From UBA8337 sp965221415 (lineage in GTDB: Bacteria > Pseudomonadota > Alphaproteobacteria > RS24), in contig OZ244887.1 in NCBI GenBank assembly GCA_965221415.1, positions 1,674,001 through 1,738,000 of the forward strand: a DNA stretch of 64,000 nucleotides, given 5' to 3'. A program made the position numbers and the translations under genes. Within the stretch, counting starts at the first letter, position 1. Each line of letters opens with the position of its first letter. Below are positions 34,806-43,127 of the stretch, one piece after another. The notes under the pieces are model-generated. The model saw nothing but the letters and a program-made list of their open reading frames with translations, had not been told where the DNA came from and searched no databases.

Positions 34806-35138
34806 ATGGTTCTGACCAGTCTCGATGATGATTTGGCGCAAGATATCGTAAGCATTAATTTGAGCGGAAAATCAGCCCTTGCCGACCATATGGTCTTGGC
34901 CACGGGACGGTCTAAGCGCCATGTCACCGCACTGGCCGACCATTTGCTGCGCAAGCTGAAAGAAGCAGGCTTCAAAGATGTGCGCACCGAAGGCCAAGCC
35001 ACGGGCGATTGGGTATTGGTCGATACGGGCGATGTGATAGCGCATATTTTCAGGGCGGAAGTGCGCGAGTTCTATGGTCTTGAAAAAATGTGGGCGCCCG
35101 ACCATATGCCGCAAACCAGTCAGTCTGAAGCGCCATGA
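34806..35138 (+). CDS. rsfS: Ribosomal silencing factor RsfS
   Basis: Binds L14 and blocks subunit joining under starvation. The family core is present: SLDDDLAQDIVSINLSGKSALADHMVLATGRSKRH (split here only for reading), DWVLVDTGDVIAHIF and FYGLEKMW. The only ATG in frame is 34806, with no ribosome site before it. The frame stays open upstream to a CTG at 34746 that has GAGGAAA 5 bases before it, which would add 20 residues and fit the usual family N-terminus better. The true start may therefore be CTG. The stop overlaps rlmH by 4 bases. Confidence 0.9.
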   Translation: MVLTSLDDDLAQDIVSINLSGKSALADHMVLATGRSKRHVTALADHLLRKLKEAGFKDVRTEGQATGDWVLVDTGDVIAHIFRAEVREFYGLEKMWAPDHMPQTSQSEAP

Positions 35139-35596
35139 AGCTTTCGCTTTTGGCCGTTGGTCATATACGCGGCACTGACGAGGCGGCTTTATTTGACACT
35201 TACGCAAAACGCATCACCCAAAGCGGTCGCCAACTTGGCCTAGACGGATTGCACGTCACCGAAATCAAAGACCAAAAAACCGCACCCGCCAAACTAAGCG
35301 CGGTTCTTGAGACCACGCACGGCTTGGTCATTGCGCTTGATGAGCGCGGCAAGATGCTAGACAGCCCCGCCTTTGCCGAGAAGCTGGGGACATGGCGCGA
35401 CGATGGCACACGCGAGGTGATTTTTGTGCTGGGGCCTGCCGATGGCTTGTCTGATGCGGTGCGCGCGCGTGCCGATTTGCTGATGGCGTTGGGGCCAATG
35501 ACATGGCCGCATATGTTGGCGCGGGTTTTGCTGAGCGAGCAAATCTGGCGGGCTATTTCAATTTTGGGCGGACACCCTTATCATCGCGCCTCATGA
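35135..35596 (+). CDS. rlmH: 23S rRNA (pseudouridine1915-N3)-methyltransferase RlmH
   Basis: SPOUT-family methyltransferase acting on 70S ribosomes. 153 residues: MKLSLLAVGHIRGTDE at the start, then VIALDERGKMLDSPAFAE, FVLGPADGLSD and the knot-forming C-terminus MLARVLLSEQIWRA...GHPYHR, all family-typical. It overlaps rsfS upstream and the EnvC-like gene downstream by 4 bases each, so it belongs to a tightly coupled operon. Confidence 0.95.
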   Translation: MKLSLLAVGHIRGTDEAALFDTYAKRITQSGRQLGLDGLHVTEIKDQKTAPAKLSAVLETTHGLVIALDERGKMLDSPAFAEKLGTWRDDGTREVIFVLGPADGLSDAVRARADLLMALGPMTWPHMLARVLLSEQIWRAISILGGHPYHRAS

Positions 35597-36768
35597 CATA
35601 TGACAAACGATATCTGAGCTGCTTGTGTGTGTGCGCCTTGCTTGTCTTTGCGCCGCCTGTTTTTGCACAAGACAAGCAACAAAAAATCGAGGCGCTATCC
35701 GACGAGATTGAAACCCGCAAAGCCCGACAAGCCAAATTGCAATCCACCGCCGAGGCGTTGCAACAACAGCAACGCGCTTTGCGCCAACGCATTATTGCGC
35801 TGGCGAAAGATTTGCAAAATATCGATACAGAGCGCGACCGCCTTGAGACGCGGCTGAGCGAATTGGCGGTCACCGAAAACCAATTCGATGAAGATTTACA
35901 GCACGACCGCGCCGCCCTATCGCGCCTCTTAGCTGGGCTGCAAGCCATGCAAAAGCAACCCGCCCCTGCTTTTGCTGTCCATGCCGATGATGCGCTTGCC
36001 GCGGTGCAAGGCGCGCTTGTTCTGACATCGGTTGTGCCAAGCATGCAAGCGCGTGCCGATGGGTTGCGCGACCAGCTTACCGAATTATTGGCCATTCGGC
36101 GGCGGATGGATAAGCAATCAGCCGCCTTGGTGGTCGCCGAACGCGATGCGGCGACAGCACGCGCCGATTTAAACGCGGCTATGGCGGATAAAGCACAGGC
36201 GGAGAAAAAAGCACGCGCCGATGCTGCCCGCGAAGCCCAAGCCATCCGCAAACTGGTGCGCGAAGCGCGTAACTTGCGCGATTTAACCAACCGCCTAAAT
36301 CGCCGCTTAAAACAGCGTGCCAAACCCGCCCCCGCCCCCACAGGAAATTTTGGGGGGGCGCGCGGCTTGTTGCCACTGCCCGTATCAGGCCAAGTCACGG
36401 GACGCTATGGCGAGCGCAATGAAAACGGCGTGGCACGCCAAGGGCTGTCGATTTCGGCACGCCCGGGCGCGCAGATTACCGCCCCTTATGACGCACAAGT
36501 GCTGTATAGTGGGCCGTTTCGCCAATATGGCGGCATCGTGATTTTGGGCGTTGCAGGTGGATACCAAATGATTCTGGCCGGCCTCAACCAGACCCAAAGC
36601 TTTGTCGGGCAAGAAATCCTTGCCGGCGAACCAGTCGGTGTTCTGGCCGATAATACCGACAATCATGACGAATTGGGGGTTGGGTCGTCGGGGCGTAGTC
36701 AGCTATATATGGAGTTGCGCTATAAGGGCGAGCCAGTTGACCCAACGCCTTGGCTCAGAAAAGGCTAG
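35593..36768 (+). CDS. envC: Murein hydrolase activator EnvC-like (degenerate LytM/M23)
   Basis: Periplasmic protein of 391 residues. A signal peptide (about 1-21, ending PVFAQ) is followed by two long coiled coils, rich in Gln, Arg and Ala, to about residue 235. The C-terminal LytM domain reads GRYGERNENGVARQGLSI and SQLYMELRYKG. The zinc ligands of active M23 enzymes are missing (no HxxxD; HLHFE-like motif replaced by QLYMEL), as in EnvC, which activates amidases rather than cutting itself. Start 35593 overlaps the rlmH stop (ATGA). ctpA follows, the usual neighbour. Confidence 0.9.
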   Translation: MTYDKRYLSCLCVCALLVFAPPVFAQDKQQKIEALSDEIETRKARQAKLQSTAEALQQQQRALRQRIIALAKDLQNIDTERDRLETRLSELAVTENQFDEDLQHDRAALSRLLAGLQAMQKQPAPAFAVHADDALAAVQGALVLTSVVPSMQARADGLRDQLTELLAIRRRMDKQSAALVVAERDAATARADLNAAMADKAQAEKKARADAAREAQAIRKLVREARNLRDLTNRLNRRLKQRAKPAPAPTGNFGGARGLLPLPVSGQVTGRYGERNENGVARQGLSISARPGAQITAPYDAQVLYSGPFRQYGGIVILGVAGGYQMILAGLNQTQSFVGQEILAGEPVGVLADNTDNHDELGVGSSGRSQLYMELRYKGEPVDPTPWLRKG

Positions 36769-36823
36769 CGCAGAGGCAAAGGACGCGCCACAATATAGCC
36801 ACCTAAAGACCCGTAAAATAGAG

Positions 36824-38182
36824 ATGGAAAAAATGCGCAAAAATATCTGTATGAAGACCCTGTTTGTCATGTTTATCATGGCTTTTCTGACATTCCCGCT
36901 ATCGCCACCCGCCTTGTCTGCCGCTGCAAACGAGCAAAATCTCTACGAGCAACTCGAGCTGTTCGGCGATGTGCTCGAGCAGGTACGGCGCAATTATGTC
37001 GATGCGCCTTCAGACAAGGAACTCATCGAAGCCGCCCTATCGGGGATGATGAGTTCGCTCGACCCGCATTCGTCTTATTTGCCGCCGAAAAACTTCGAGG
37101 ACATGCAAGTCGAAACCAAGGGCGAGTTTGGCGGCTTGGGCATTGAGGTTACGATGGAAAATGGCTTGGTGAAAGTCATTGCCCCGATTGATGAGACCCC
37201 TGCGAGCCGTGCGGATATGCGCCCGAATGACCTCATCTCTGAGCTCGATGGCAAGCCCATTTTAGGCCTCACCCTGTCGCAAGCAGTCGAGCTGATGCGC
37301 GGTGAAAAAGGCAAACCCATCACGCTTACCGTCTTGCGCGAAGGCGAAGACGAGCCATTGGAAATTACCATTGTGCGCGACATCATCCGTATTCGCGCGG
37401 TGCGTACACGCGTTGAAGGCCCGCAAAACAACATCGCCTATATTCGCCTGACGACTTTTAACGCCCAAACCACGCGCAATCTGAAAAAAGCTTTCAACCA
37501 ACTGCCCGCAGAAATCGGCAAAGATAAATTGGCCGGCTATATTATTGACTTGCGCAATAATCCGGGCGGGTTGCTGCGCGAGGCTATTTCGGTTTCTGAC
37601 ACAATGCTCGACCGAGGCGAGATTGTCTCAACGCGCGGGCGCAATGGCGATGATAGCTCGCGCTATAGCGCAAAGCGCGGCGATATGGCACGCGGGCTGC
37701 CCGTGATTGTGATGATTAATGGCGGCTCAGCCTCGGCTTCTGAAATTGTGGCGGGCGCACTGCAAGACCATCACCGTGCGGTGATACTCGGCACGCAAAG
37801 TTTTGGCAAAGGCTCGGTGCAATCCATTGTGCCGCTACCCAACTCAGGCGCTTTGCGGATGACCACAGCGCGTTACTTCACCCCATCGGGACGCTCCATT
37901 CAGGCCAAAGGCATCACGCCAGATATTATCGCCGAGCAAGAAATACCCGACGATTTGAAACGGCGCAAAGGGCGGCGCGAATCCGATTTACGCGGCGCGC
38001 TCGATGGCAAAAATATCGATGGCAAATCCAACCAAGACACAAAGAAAAAACAACGCCGCAACGCGATTGCTTTTATTCCGCCCAAACCAGAAGACGATAA
38101 GCAATTGCAAAAAGCGATTGAGTTGCTCATCGGCCTCGAAGACGCTGCCGCCAATCAGTCGCAGCCACCACCGCCCGCATGA
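36824..38182 (+). CDS. ctpA: C-terminal processing peptidase (S41 family) CtpA
   Basis: Periplasmic serine protease. An N-terminal signal/anchor (KTLFVMFIMAFLTF) is followed by a PDZ domain (about 100-180, GGLGIEVTMENGLVKVIAP) and the S41 core with catalytic Ser in GGSASASEIVAGAL and Lys in GTQSFGKGSVQ. The C-terminus is a basic, probably flexible tail. Two close ATGs exist (36824 and 36833); neither has a strong ribosome site, so the start is approximate. An upstream open frame overlapping envC is rejected as it lacks a signal sequence. The stop overlaps rppH (ATGA). Confidence 0.93.
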   Translation: MEKMRKNICMKTLFVMFIMAFLTFPLSPPALSAAANEQNLYEQLELFGDVLEQVRRNYVDAPSDKELIEAALSGMMSSLDPHSSYLPPKNFEDMQVETKGEFGGLGIEVTMENGLVKVIAPIDETPASRADMRPNDLISELDGKPILGLTLSQAVELMRGEKGKPITLTVLREGEDEPLEITIVRDIIRIRAVRTRVEGPQNNIAYIRLTTFNAQTTRNLKKAFNQLPAEIGKDKLAGYIIDLRNNPGGLLREAISVSDTMLDRGEIVSTRGRNGDDSSRYSAKRGDMARGLPVIVMINGGSASASEIVAGALQDHHRAVILGTQSFGKGSVQSIVPLPNSGALRMTTARYFTPSGRSIQAKGITPDIIAEQEIPDDLKRRKGRRESDLRGALDGKNIDGKSNQDTKKKQRRNAIAFIPPKPEDDKQLQKAIELLIGLEDAAANQSQPPPPA

Positions 38183-38697
38183 GTTACGCCGTCCCCCATT
38201 TTCCCGCCGACCACCCAGCGCATCGCCTCGCCTATCGACCGTGCGCAGGGCTTGCTTTGTTCAACCGCGACGGGCTGGTGTTCACCGGACGGCGGCGGCC
38301 AGACAAGCTGCCCGCCAATGCTCCGCCATGGCAGTTGCCTCAAGGCGGGATTGACGCAGGCGAAAGCCCGCTCACGGCTGCCTTTCGCGAACTCGCCGAA
38401 GAAACTGGCGTGACGCAAGCCAAGCTGATTTACGAGTTGCCCGATTGGTTGTGCTATGATTTGCCCGAAACCCTTATCGGGGAAGCACTCAAAGGGCACT
38501 TTCGCGGGCAAAAACAAAAATGGTTCGCCATGCGATTTTTGGGCGACGATAGTGACATTGATTTAGCCGCCCACACGCAAATCGAGTTCGACGATTGGGC
38601 ATGGCGTCCGCTTGCCGAAGCCGCCGAGATGGTCGTCGATTTTAAAAAACCCCTTTATGCCGCCCTCCAGCAGCGGCTTTCTTTCTTGAGTCAATAA
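38179..38697 (+). CDS. rppH: RNA pyrophosphohydrolase RppH (NudH)
   Basis: Removes pyrophosphate from 5' triphosphate RNA and so starts mRNA decay; relatives also cleave dinucleoside polyphosphates. The Nudix box (WQLPQGGIDAGESPL then RELAEETGV) is complete, and GLALFNRDGLVFTGRR precedes it. The C-terminal half with GHFRGQKQKWFAMRF is typical of RppH. 172 residues. It follows ctpA with a 4-base overlap. In many Alphaproteobacteria rppH neighbours the atp genes, which begin 1.8 kb away here. Confidence 0.94.
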   Translation: MSYAVPHFPADHPAHRLAYRPCAGLALFNRDGLVFTGRRRPDKLPANAPPWQLPQGGIDAGESPLTAAFRELAEETGVTQAKLIYELPDWLCYDLPETLIGEALKGHFRGQKQKWFAMRFLGDDSDIDLAAHTQIEFDDWAWRPLAEAAEMVVDFKKPLYAALQQRLSFLSQ

Positions 38698-38702
38698 CAG
38701 CG

Positions 38703-39653
38703 ATGCCCCAATTACCGATTATTGATTTTACGACTTTCGGCACAAATGCCATTGGGGAGGCCATTGGCGAAGCGTGTCGCAGCCGAGGGTTTTTTCTATT
38801 GGCCAATCATGGCCTTGACGCAAAACTTATCGACATGGCGTTTGCCCAAGCTAAGGAATTTTTCGACCACCCCGACCTTGAGAAACAAAAAATAGCGATT
38901 GAGAAATCGCCGTGCCATCGCGGTTGGTTTGGGGCGGGCGGCGAGGTGCTAGATGGCGTGCAGCAGCCCGAAGGTGACGATAAACAAGGCATCAAAATTG
39001 GCCGCGATTTGAGCGCGGCGCATCCGCGTGTGCGCGAAGGACTTGCCCTGCACGGTGCCAATCAATGGCCCGACCCAGATGTTTTTCCTGATTTTAAGCC
39101 GATTATGCAAAGCTGCTATGACGCGTGCGAGACCTTGTCGCGTCAGTTAATGCAAGGCTTTGCTCTGTCGCTTAATCTAAAGGGCGATTATTTCGAGCCA
39201 TGGCTCACCTTGCCGATGGCCACGCTCACACCATTGCGCTATCCGCCGATGCGCGATGCCACCAAGCTCGGTGCGGGGGCGCATACTGATTTCGGCTGCC
39301 TCACATTATTGCTGCAGCACGATGAAGCTGGCCTCGAGATACAGGCCGAAAATGGCGATTGGTTCGGCGTGCCAGCGACGCCCGATTTGGTGGTCGTCAA
39401 TATCGGCGATATGATGGCGCGCTGGACGAATAATATCTATGCCTCGACGCGTCACCGTGTTGTAAATCGCTCAAGGTCCACGCGTCACTCAATGGCGTAT
39501 TTTTTCGACCCCGACCCCGACGCACCGCTTGCCCCCTTGCCCGGCTGCTTATGCGACGGGGCGACACCTATTTACGAAGACACCAACGCCCTTGACCATT
39601 TATTGCAAAAAATCGAAGATAGCTTCGCATACCGACAGGATTCGAGCCAATGA
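38703..39653 (+). CDS. 2-oxoglutarate/Fe(II) oxygenase, isopenicillin-N-synthase-like
   Basis: Non-haem iron oxygenase of 316 residues. The DIOX_N domain opens LPIIDFTTF and has CRSRGFFLLANHGLD. The jelly-roll core carries the iron triad HTD in GAHTDFGCLTLL and His in STRHRVVN, and the 2-oxoglutarate Arg in RHSMAYFFDPD. The substrate is unknown; relatives act on small molecules such as plant-hormone or antibiotic precursors. It overlaps purU by 4 bases, so the two are probably co-translated. Confidence 0.88.
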   Translation: MPQLPIIDFTTFGTNAIGEAIGEACRSRGFFLLANHGLDAKLIDMAFAQAKEFFDHPDLEKQKIAIEKSPCHRGWFGAGGEVLDGVQQPEGDDKQGIKIGRDLSAAHPRVREGLALHGANQWPDPDVFPDFKPIMQSCYDACETLSRQLMQGFALSLNLKGDYFEPWLTLPMATLTPLRYPPMRDATKLGAGAHTDFGCLTLLLQHDEAGLEIQAENGDWFGVPATPDLVVVNIGDMMARWTNNIYASTRHRVVNRSRSTRHSMAYFFDPDPDAPLAPLPGCLCDGATPIYEDTNALDHLLQKIEDSFAYRQDSSQ

Positions 39654-40468
39654 GCCAATTTATACTAACGCTATCATGCCCCGACCAACCGGGGATAGTC
39701 GCGGCCGTGACCGAGATTCTGGCGCGCGAAAAGCTCAACATTGTTGAAAGCCAACAATATGGCGACCCTGAGACGGGTCAGTTTTTCATGCGCATTGGGT
39801 TTGAAGGCGACACTCAAGCTGATATGTGCAGCGCTTTATTTGACGACACGCAACGTGATTTCCAAATGCAGCTGAGCATTGTCGATGCCGCACATCGCCC
39901 GCGCGTTCTGATTCTTCTGTCCAAGTTTGACCATTGCCTTGTCGATTTGATTTACCGCCAGCAAGTTGGCAGCCTCCAAATGGATATCGCTGCTGTCGCC
40001 TCCAACCATGAAACGGGTCGCCAGTGGGCCGAAAGTGCCGATTTATCCTATCATTTACTGTCCGATGAGGCGCAATTAGAGGCACTGATGGAAAGTGAAA
40101 ATGTCGATTTAGTGGTGCTGGCACGCTATATGCAAATCCTGAGTGCCGACTTTGTGGCACGCCATGAAGGGCGCATCATCAATATTCATCATAGTTTTTT
40201 GCCCAGCTTTAAAGGCGCAGAGCCTTATTCGCAGGCGCATTTGCGCGGTGTCAAAATTATCGGCGCGACCGCCCATTTCGTAACGGCTGATTTGGACGAA
40301 GGCCCGATTATTACGCAAGGCGTCGAGGCCGTGCGTCACGATATGGATGTCGCCCGCTTTATCGATGTCGGGCGCGATACCGAACGGCGCACCCTCGCGC
40401 GTGCGGTGCGGCTGTTCATCGAACGGCGGATTTTTATGAACGGCGATAAAACCGTCGTTTTCGATTAA
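39650..40468 (+). CDS. purU: Formyltetrahydrofolate deformylase
   Basis: Releases formate from 10-formyl-THF and so balances one-carbon pools. An ACT domain (1-80, LSCPDQPGIVAAVTEILARE) precedes the formyltransferase-like domain with NIHHSFLPSFKGAEPYSQA, and the catalytic Asp in TADLDEGPIITQ. 272 residues is a little shorter than E. coli PurU (280). In Alphaproteobacteria purU often serves methyl-group oxidation. Its stop shares TTAA 40465-40468 with atpC. Confidence 0.93.
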   Translation: MSQFILTLSCPDQPGIVAAVTEILAREKLNIVESQQYGDPETGQFFMRIGFEGDTQADMCSALFDDTQRDFQMQLSIVDAAHRPRVLILLSKFDHCLVDLIYRQQVGSLQMDIAAVASNHETGRQWAESADLSYHLLSDEAQLEALMESENVDLVVLARYMQILSADFVARHEGRIINIHHSFLPSFKGAEPYSQAHLRGVKIIGATAHFVTADLDEGPIITQGVEAVRHDMDVARFIDVGRDTERRTLARAVRLFIERRIFMNGDKTVVFD

Positions 40469-40734
40469 GCGTCGCTACTTTCACCAAGTCCATCACTGAG
40501 AACCGTCACGCCTTGCGGGGTCACATCGACAAAGCCGCCGCTTAGTTCGAAACGCTGCACATCGCCATCATTTTCAACCACCAACGTCCCCGGACGGATG
40601 AGCGCCATGACGGGGCTATGGTTCGGCAATACGCCAAAATCGCCCTCGGCACCGGGGATTTGCACCGCATCGACTTGTGCAGAAAAAAGCAGCTTTTCAG
40701 GGCTAACCAAATCAAATTGTAGCTTATCAGCCAT
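40465..40734 (-). CDS. atpC: ATP synthase epsilon subunit, short form
   Basis: Central-stalk subunit of F1. Only 89 residues: the beta-sandwich domain is complete (FDLVSPEKLLFSAQVDAVQIPGAEGDFGVLPNHSP) but the helical C-terminal domain, usually about 45 residues, is absent. The stop overlaps purU, so there is no downstream frame from which the end might have been lost by a shift. Without the helices, the epsilon-type inhibition of ATP hydrolysis would not operate. The start follows the atpD stop directly (ATG within TAATG). Confidence 0.92.
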   Translation of the reverse strand: MADKLQFDLVSPEKLLFSAQVDAVQIPGAEGDFGVLPNHSPVMALIRPGTLVVENDGDVQRFELSGGFVDVTPQGVTVLSDGLGESSDA

Positions 40735-42161
40735 TATGCCGCCTCAGCCGCCATTGTTTCGGCTTTGGCCACGGCATCTTCAATCGTGCCGACCATGTAG
40801 AACGCGGCTTCTGGTAAATGGTCATAATCGCCAGCGCACAAGCCTTTAAAGCCTTTAATCGTGTCCGCCAAATCGACCAACACACCGGGCGAGCCAGTAA
40901 AGATTTCGGCCACGTGGAAAGGCTGCGACAAGAAACGCTCGATTTTACGTGCGCGATTGACAATCAACTTGTCCTCTTCCGACAACTCATCCATGCCCAA
41001 AATGGCGATGATATCTTGCAGCGATTTATAACGCTGCAAAATCTCCTGCACCTCACGCGCAATCGCATAATGCTCTTCGCCAACCACCCGTGGCTCAAGA
41101 ATACGACTGGTCGAATCGAGCGGGTCAACGGCGGGATAAATCCCTTTTTCCGAGATCGCCCGCGACAGAACCGTCGTCGCATCCAAATGCGCAAACGAAG
41201 CCGCAGGCGCAGGGTCTGTCAAATCATCGGCGGGCACATAAATCGCCTGCACAGAGGTAATCGAGCCTTTGGTCGTCGTCGTGATGCGCTCTTGCAGTGC
41301 GCCCATATCCGTTGCCAATGTGGGCTGATACCCCACCGCAGACGGGATACGCCCAAGCAGTGCCGACACTTCCGAGCCAGCTTGGGTAAAGCGGAAAATA
41401 TTATCGACAAAGAACAACACGTCTTGGCCTTCATCGCGGAAGTTTTCTGCAACCGTCAGCCCCGTCAAAGCCACACGCGCACGCGCGCCCGGCGGCTCGT
41501 TCATTTGGCCATAAACCAGCGCGCATTTCGAACCCGCACCGCCTTTTTCAACATTCACCCCAGATTCAATCATTTCCCAATATAAATCATTGCCCTCGCG
41601 GGTGCGCTCGCCGACGCCTGCAAACACCGAATAGCCGCCATGGGCTTTGGCCACATTATTGATAAGCTCCATAATCAGCACTGTTTTGCCAACGCCTGCG
41701 CCGCCGAACAGGCCGATTTTACCGCCCTTGGCATAGGGTGCGAGCAAATCGACGACTTTAATCCCCGTGACCAAAAGCTCAGACTCGGTCGATTGCTCAA
41801 CAAATTCTGGCGCTTCTTGGTGAATGGCACGCGTCTCTTTGGCCTCGACAGGCCCTGCCTCATCGACTGGCTCGCCAATAACATTGATGATGCGCCCTAG
41901 CGTTGCTTCGCCGACCGGCACACGAATCGCCGCGCCCGTATCCGTCACGATTTGGCCGCGCACCAGACCCTCGCTCGAGTCCATCGCAATCGTGCGCACT
42001 GTGCGCTCGCCCAAATGCTGTGCGACTTCCAATACCAGACGATTGCCGCCATTATCGGTTTCCAAGGCGTTGAGAATCTCTGGCAGTGCGCCGTCAAACT
42101 GCACATCCACCACAGCCCCGATAACCTGACTAATTTTACCTGTGATTTTCTTATCTGCCAT
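40734..42161 (-). CDS. atpD: ATP synthase subunit beta
   Basis: Catalytic subunit of F1. 475 residues with P-loop GLFGGAGVGKTVLIMEL, Walker B DVLFFVDNIFRFTQAGSE and the catalytic Glu in GERTREGND. The start ATG 42161 (MADKKITGKISQVIGAV) has GAGGA upstream; an earlier ATG adds ten residues rich in Lys without support. It lies in the order atpH-A-G-D-C, the separate alphaproteobacterial F1 operon. Confidence 0.97.
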   Translation of the reverse strand: MADKKITGKISQVIGAVVDVQFDGALPEILNALETDNGGNRLVLEVAQHLGERTVRTIAMDSSEGLVRGQIVTDTGAAIRVPVGEATLGRIINVIGEPVDEAGPVEAKETRAIHQEAPEFVEQSTESELLVTGIKVVDLLAPYAKGGKIGLFGGAGVGKTVLIMELINNVAKAHGGYSVFAGVGERTREGNDLYWEMIESGVNVEKGGAGSKCALVYGQMNEPPGARARVALTGLTVAENFRDEGQDVLFFVDNIFRFTQAGSEVSALLGRIPSAVGYQPTLATDMGALQERITTTTKGSITSVQAIYVPADDLTDPAPAASFAHLDATTVLSRAISEKGIYPAVDPLDSTSRILEPRVVGEEHYAIAREVQEILQRYKSLQDIIAILGMDELSEEDKLIVNRARKIERFLSQPFHVAEIFTGSPGVLVDLADTIKGFKGLCAGDYDHLPEAAFYMVGTIEDAVAKAETMAAEAA

Positions 42162-42191
42162 AATCTTATCCTCGTGCTTTCTGTTTTTCAT

Positions 42192-43094
42192 CTAAAGCGC
42201 TTCTGCGCCTGAAATAATTTCGATTAATTCTTTGGTAATTTGTGCCTGACGCGAGCGGTTATAAGTAATGCTCAACTCATCAATCATTTCGCCAGCATTG
42301 CGTGTGGCATTATCCATCGCGCTCATGCGCGCGCCTTGCTCGCTGGCCGCGTTCTCAAGCAATGCGCGCAAAATCTGCACCGCAATATTGCGCGGCAAAA
42401 GCGCATCAAGAATATCGTTTTCTTCTGGCTCATATTCATACGCCGCACCGGCCAAGCCATCGCTCGCATCGCCGTTCATATCATCTGGCTCATGCGCTTC
42501 AATATGCGCCGGAATAATTTGCAAACCCGTCGGCACTTGCGTGATGACGTTCTCATAGCGCGCATAATACAATGTGCAAATATCAAAATGTTCCGCCTCA
42601 AAATCGGCAAGAACGCGCTCGGCAACCTCTTGGGCTTGCGCAAACCCAAGGCTCTTCATGCCCTGATAGCTAATCGGTTCGAGCAATTCGTCAGAGAAAT
42701 AACGTTTCAGCACATCTGCGCCTTTGCGACCAACGCACAAGATTTGCACCTGTTTGCCTTCGCTTTGCAGACGCATGGCATCGCCTTGCGCAAGGCGCGC
42801 AATCGATGCGTTAAACCCACCGCACAAACCCCGCTCAGCCGTGGCAACAATCAGCAAATGTTTTTGTTCAGAGCCTGTGCCCGCCAATAAGCGCGGCGCA
42901 CTCGCTATATCGGTAATGCCCGCCGCCAAATTAGCCAGAACAGCCCCCATGCTATCGGCATAGGGGCGGGCTGCCTCGGCAGCTTCTTGTGCGCGGCGCA
43001 ATTTCGATGCCGCAACCATTTGCATGGCACGCGTAATCTTTTGCGTTGCCTGCACGCTGGCGATTCGGTTGCGTAGCTCTTTCAAAGATGCCAT
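42192..43094 (-). CDS. atpG: ATP synthase subunit gamma
   Basis: Rotating stalk of F1. 300 residues with MASLKELRNRIASVQATQKITRAMQMVAASKLRRA at the start (two family-typical pieces) and ITYNRSRQAQITKELIEIISGAEAL at the end. An insert rich in Asp and Glu near 205-230 (EAHEPDDMNGDASDG) is typical of the alphaproteobacterial gamma. Gap to atpA is 33 bases. Confidence 0.96.
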   Translation of the reverse strand: MASLKELRNRIASVQATQKITRAMQMVAASKLRRAQEAAEAARPYADSMGAVLANLAAGITDIASAPRLLAGTGSEQKHLLIVATAERGLCGGFNASIARLAQGDAMRLQSEGKQVQILCVGRKGADVLKRYFSDELLEPISYQGMKSLGFAQAQEVAERVLADFEAEHFDICTLYYARYENVITQVPTGLQIIPAHIEAHEPDDMNGDASDGLAGAAYEYEPEENDILDALLPRNIAVQILRALLENAASEQGARMSAMDNATRNAGEMIDELSITYNRSRQAQITKELIEIISGAEAL

Positions 43095-43127
43095 ATCGAC
43101 CCTCGCTTAACCCGTCATCTATCCGCT

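Noticed and set aside
36602..36823. Long upstream part of the CtpA frame
   Set aside because: It overlaps the EnvC-like coding region in another frame and would bury the signal peptide.
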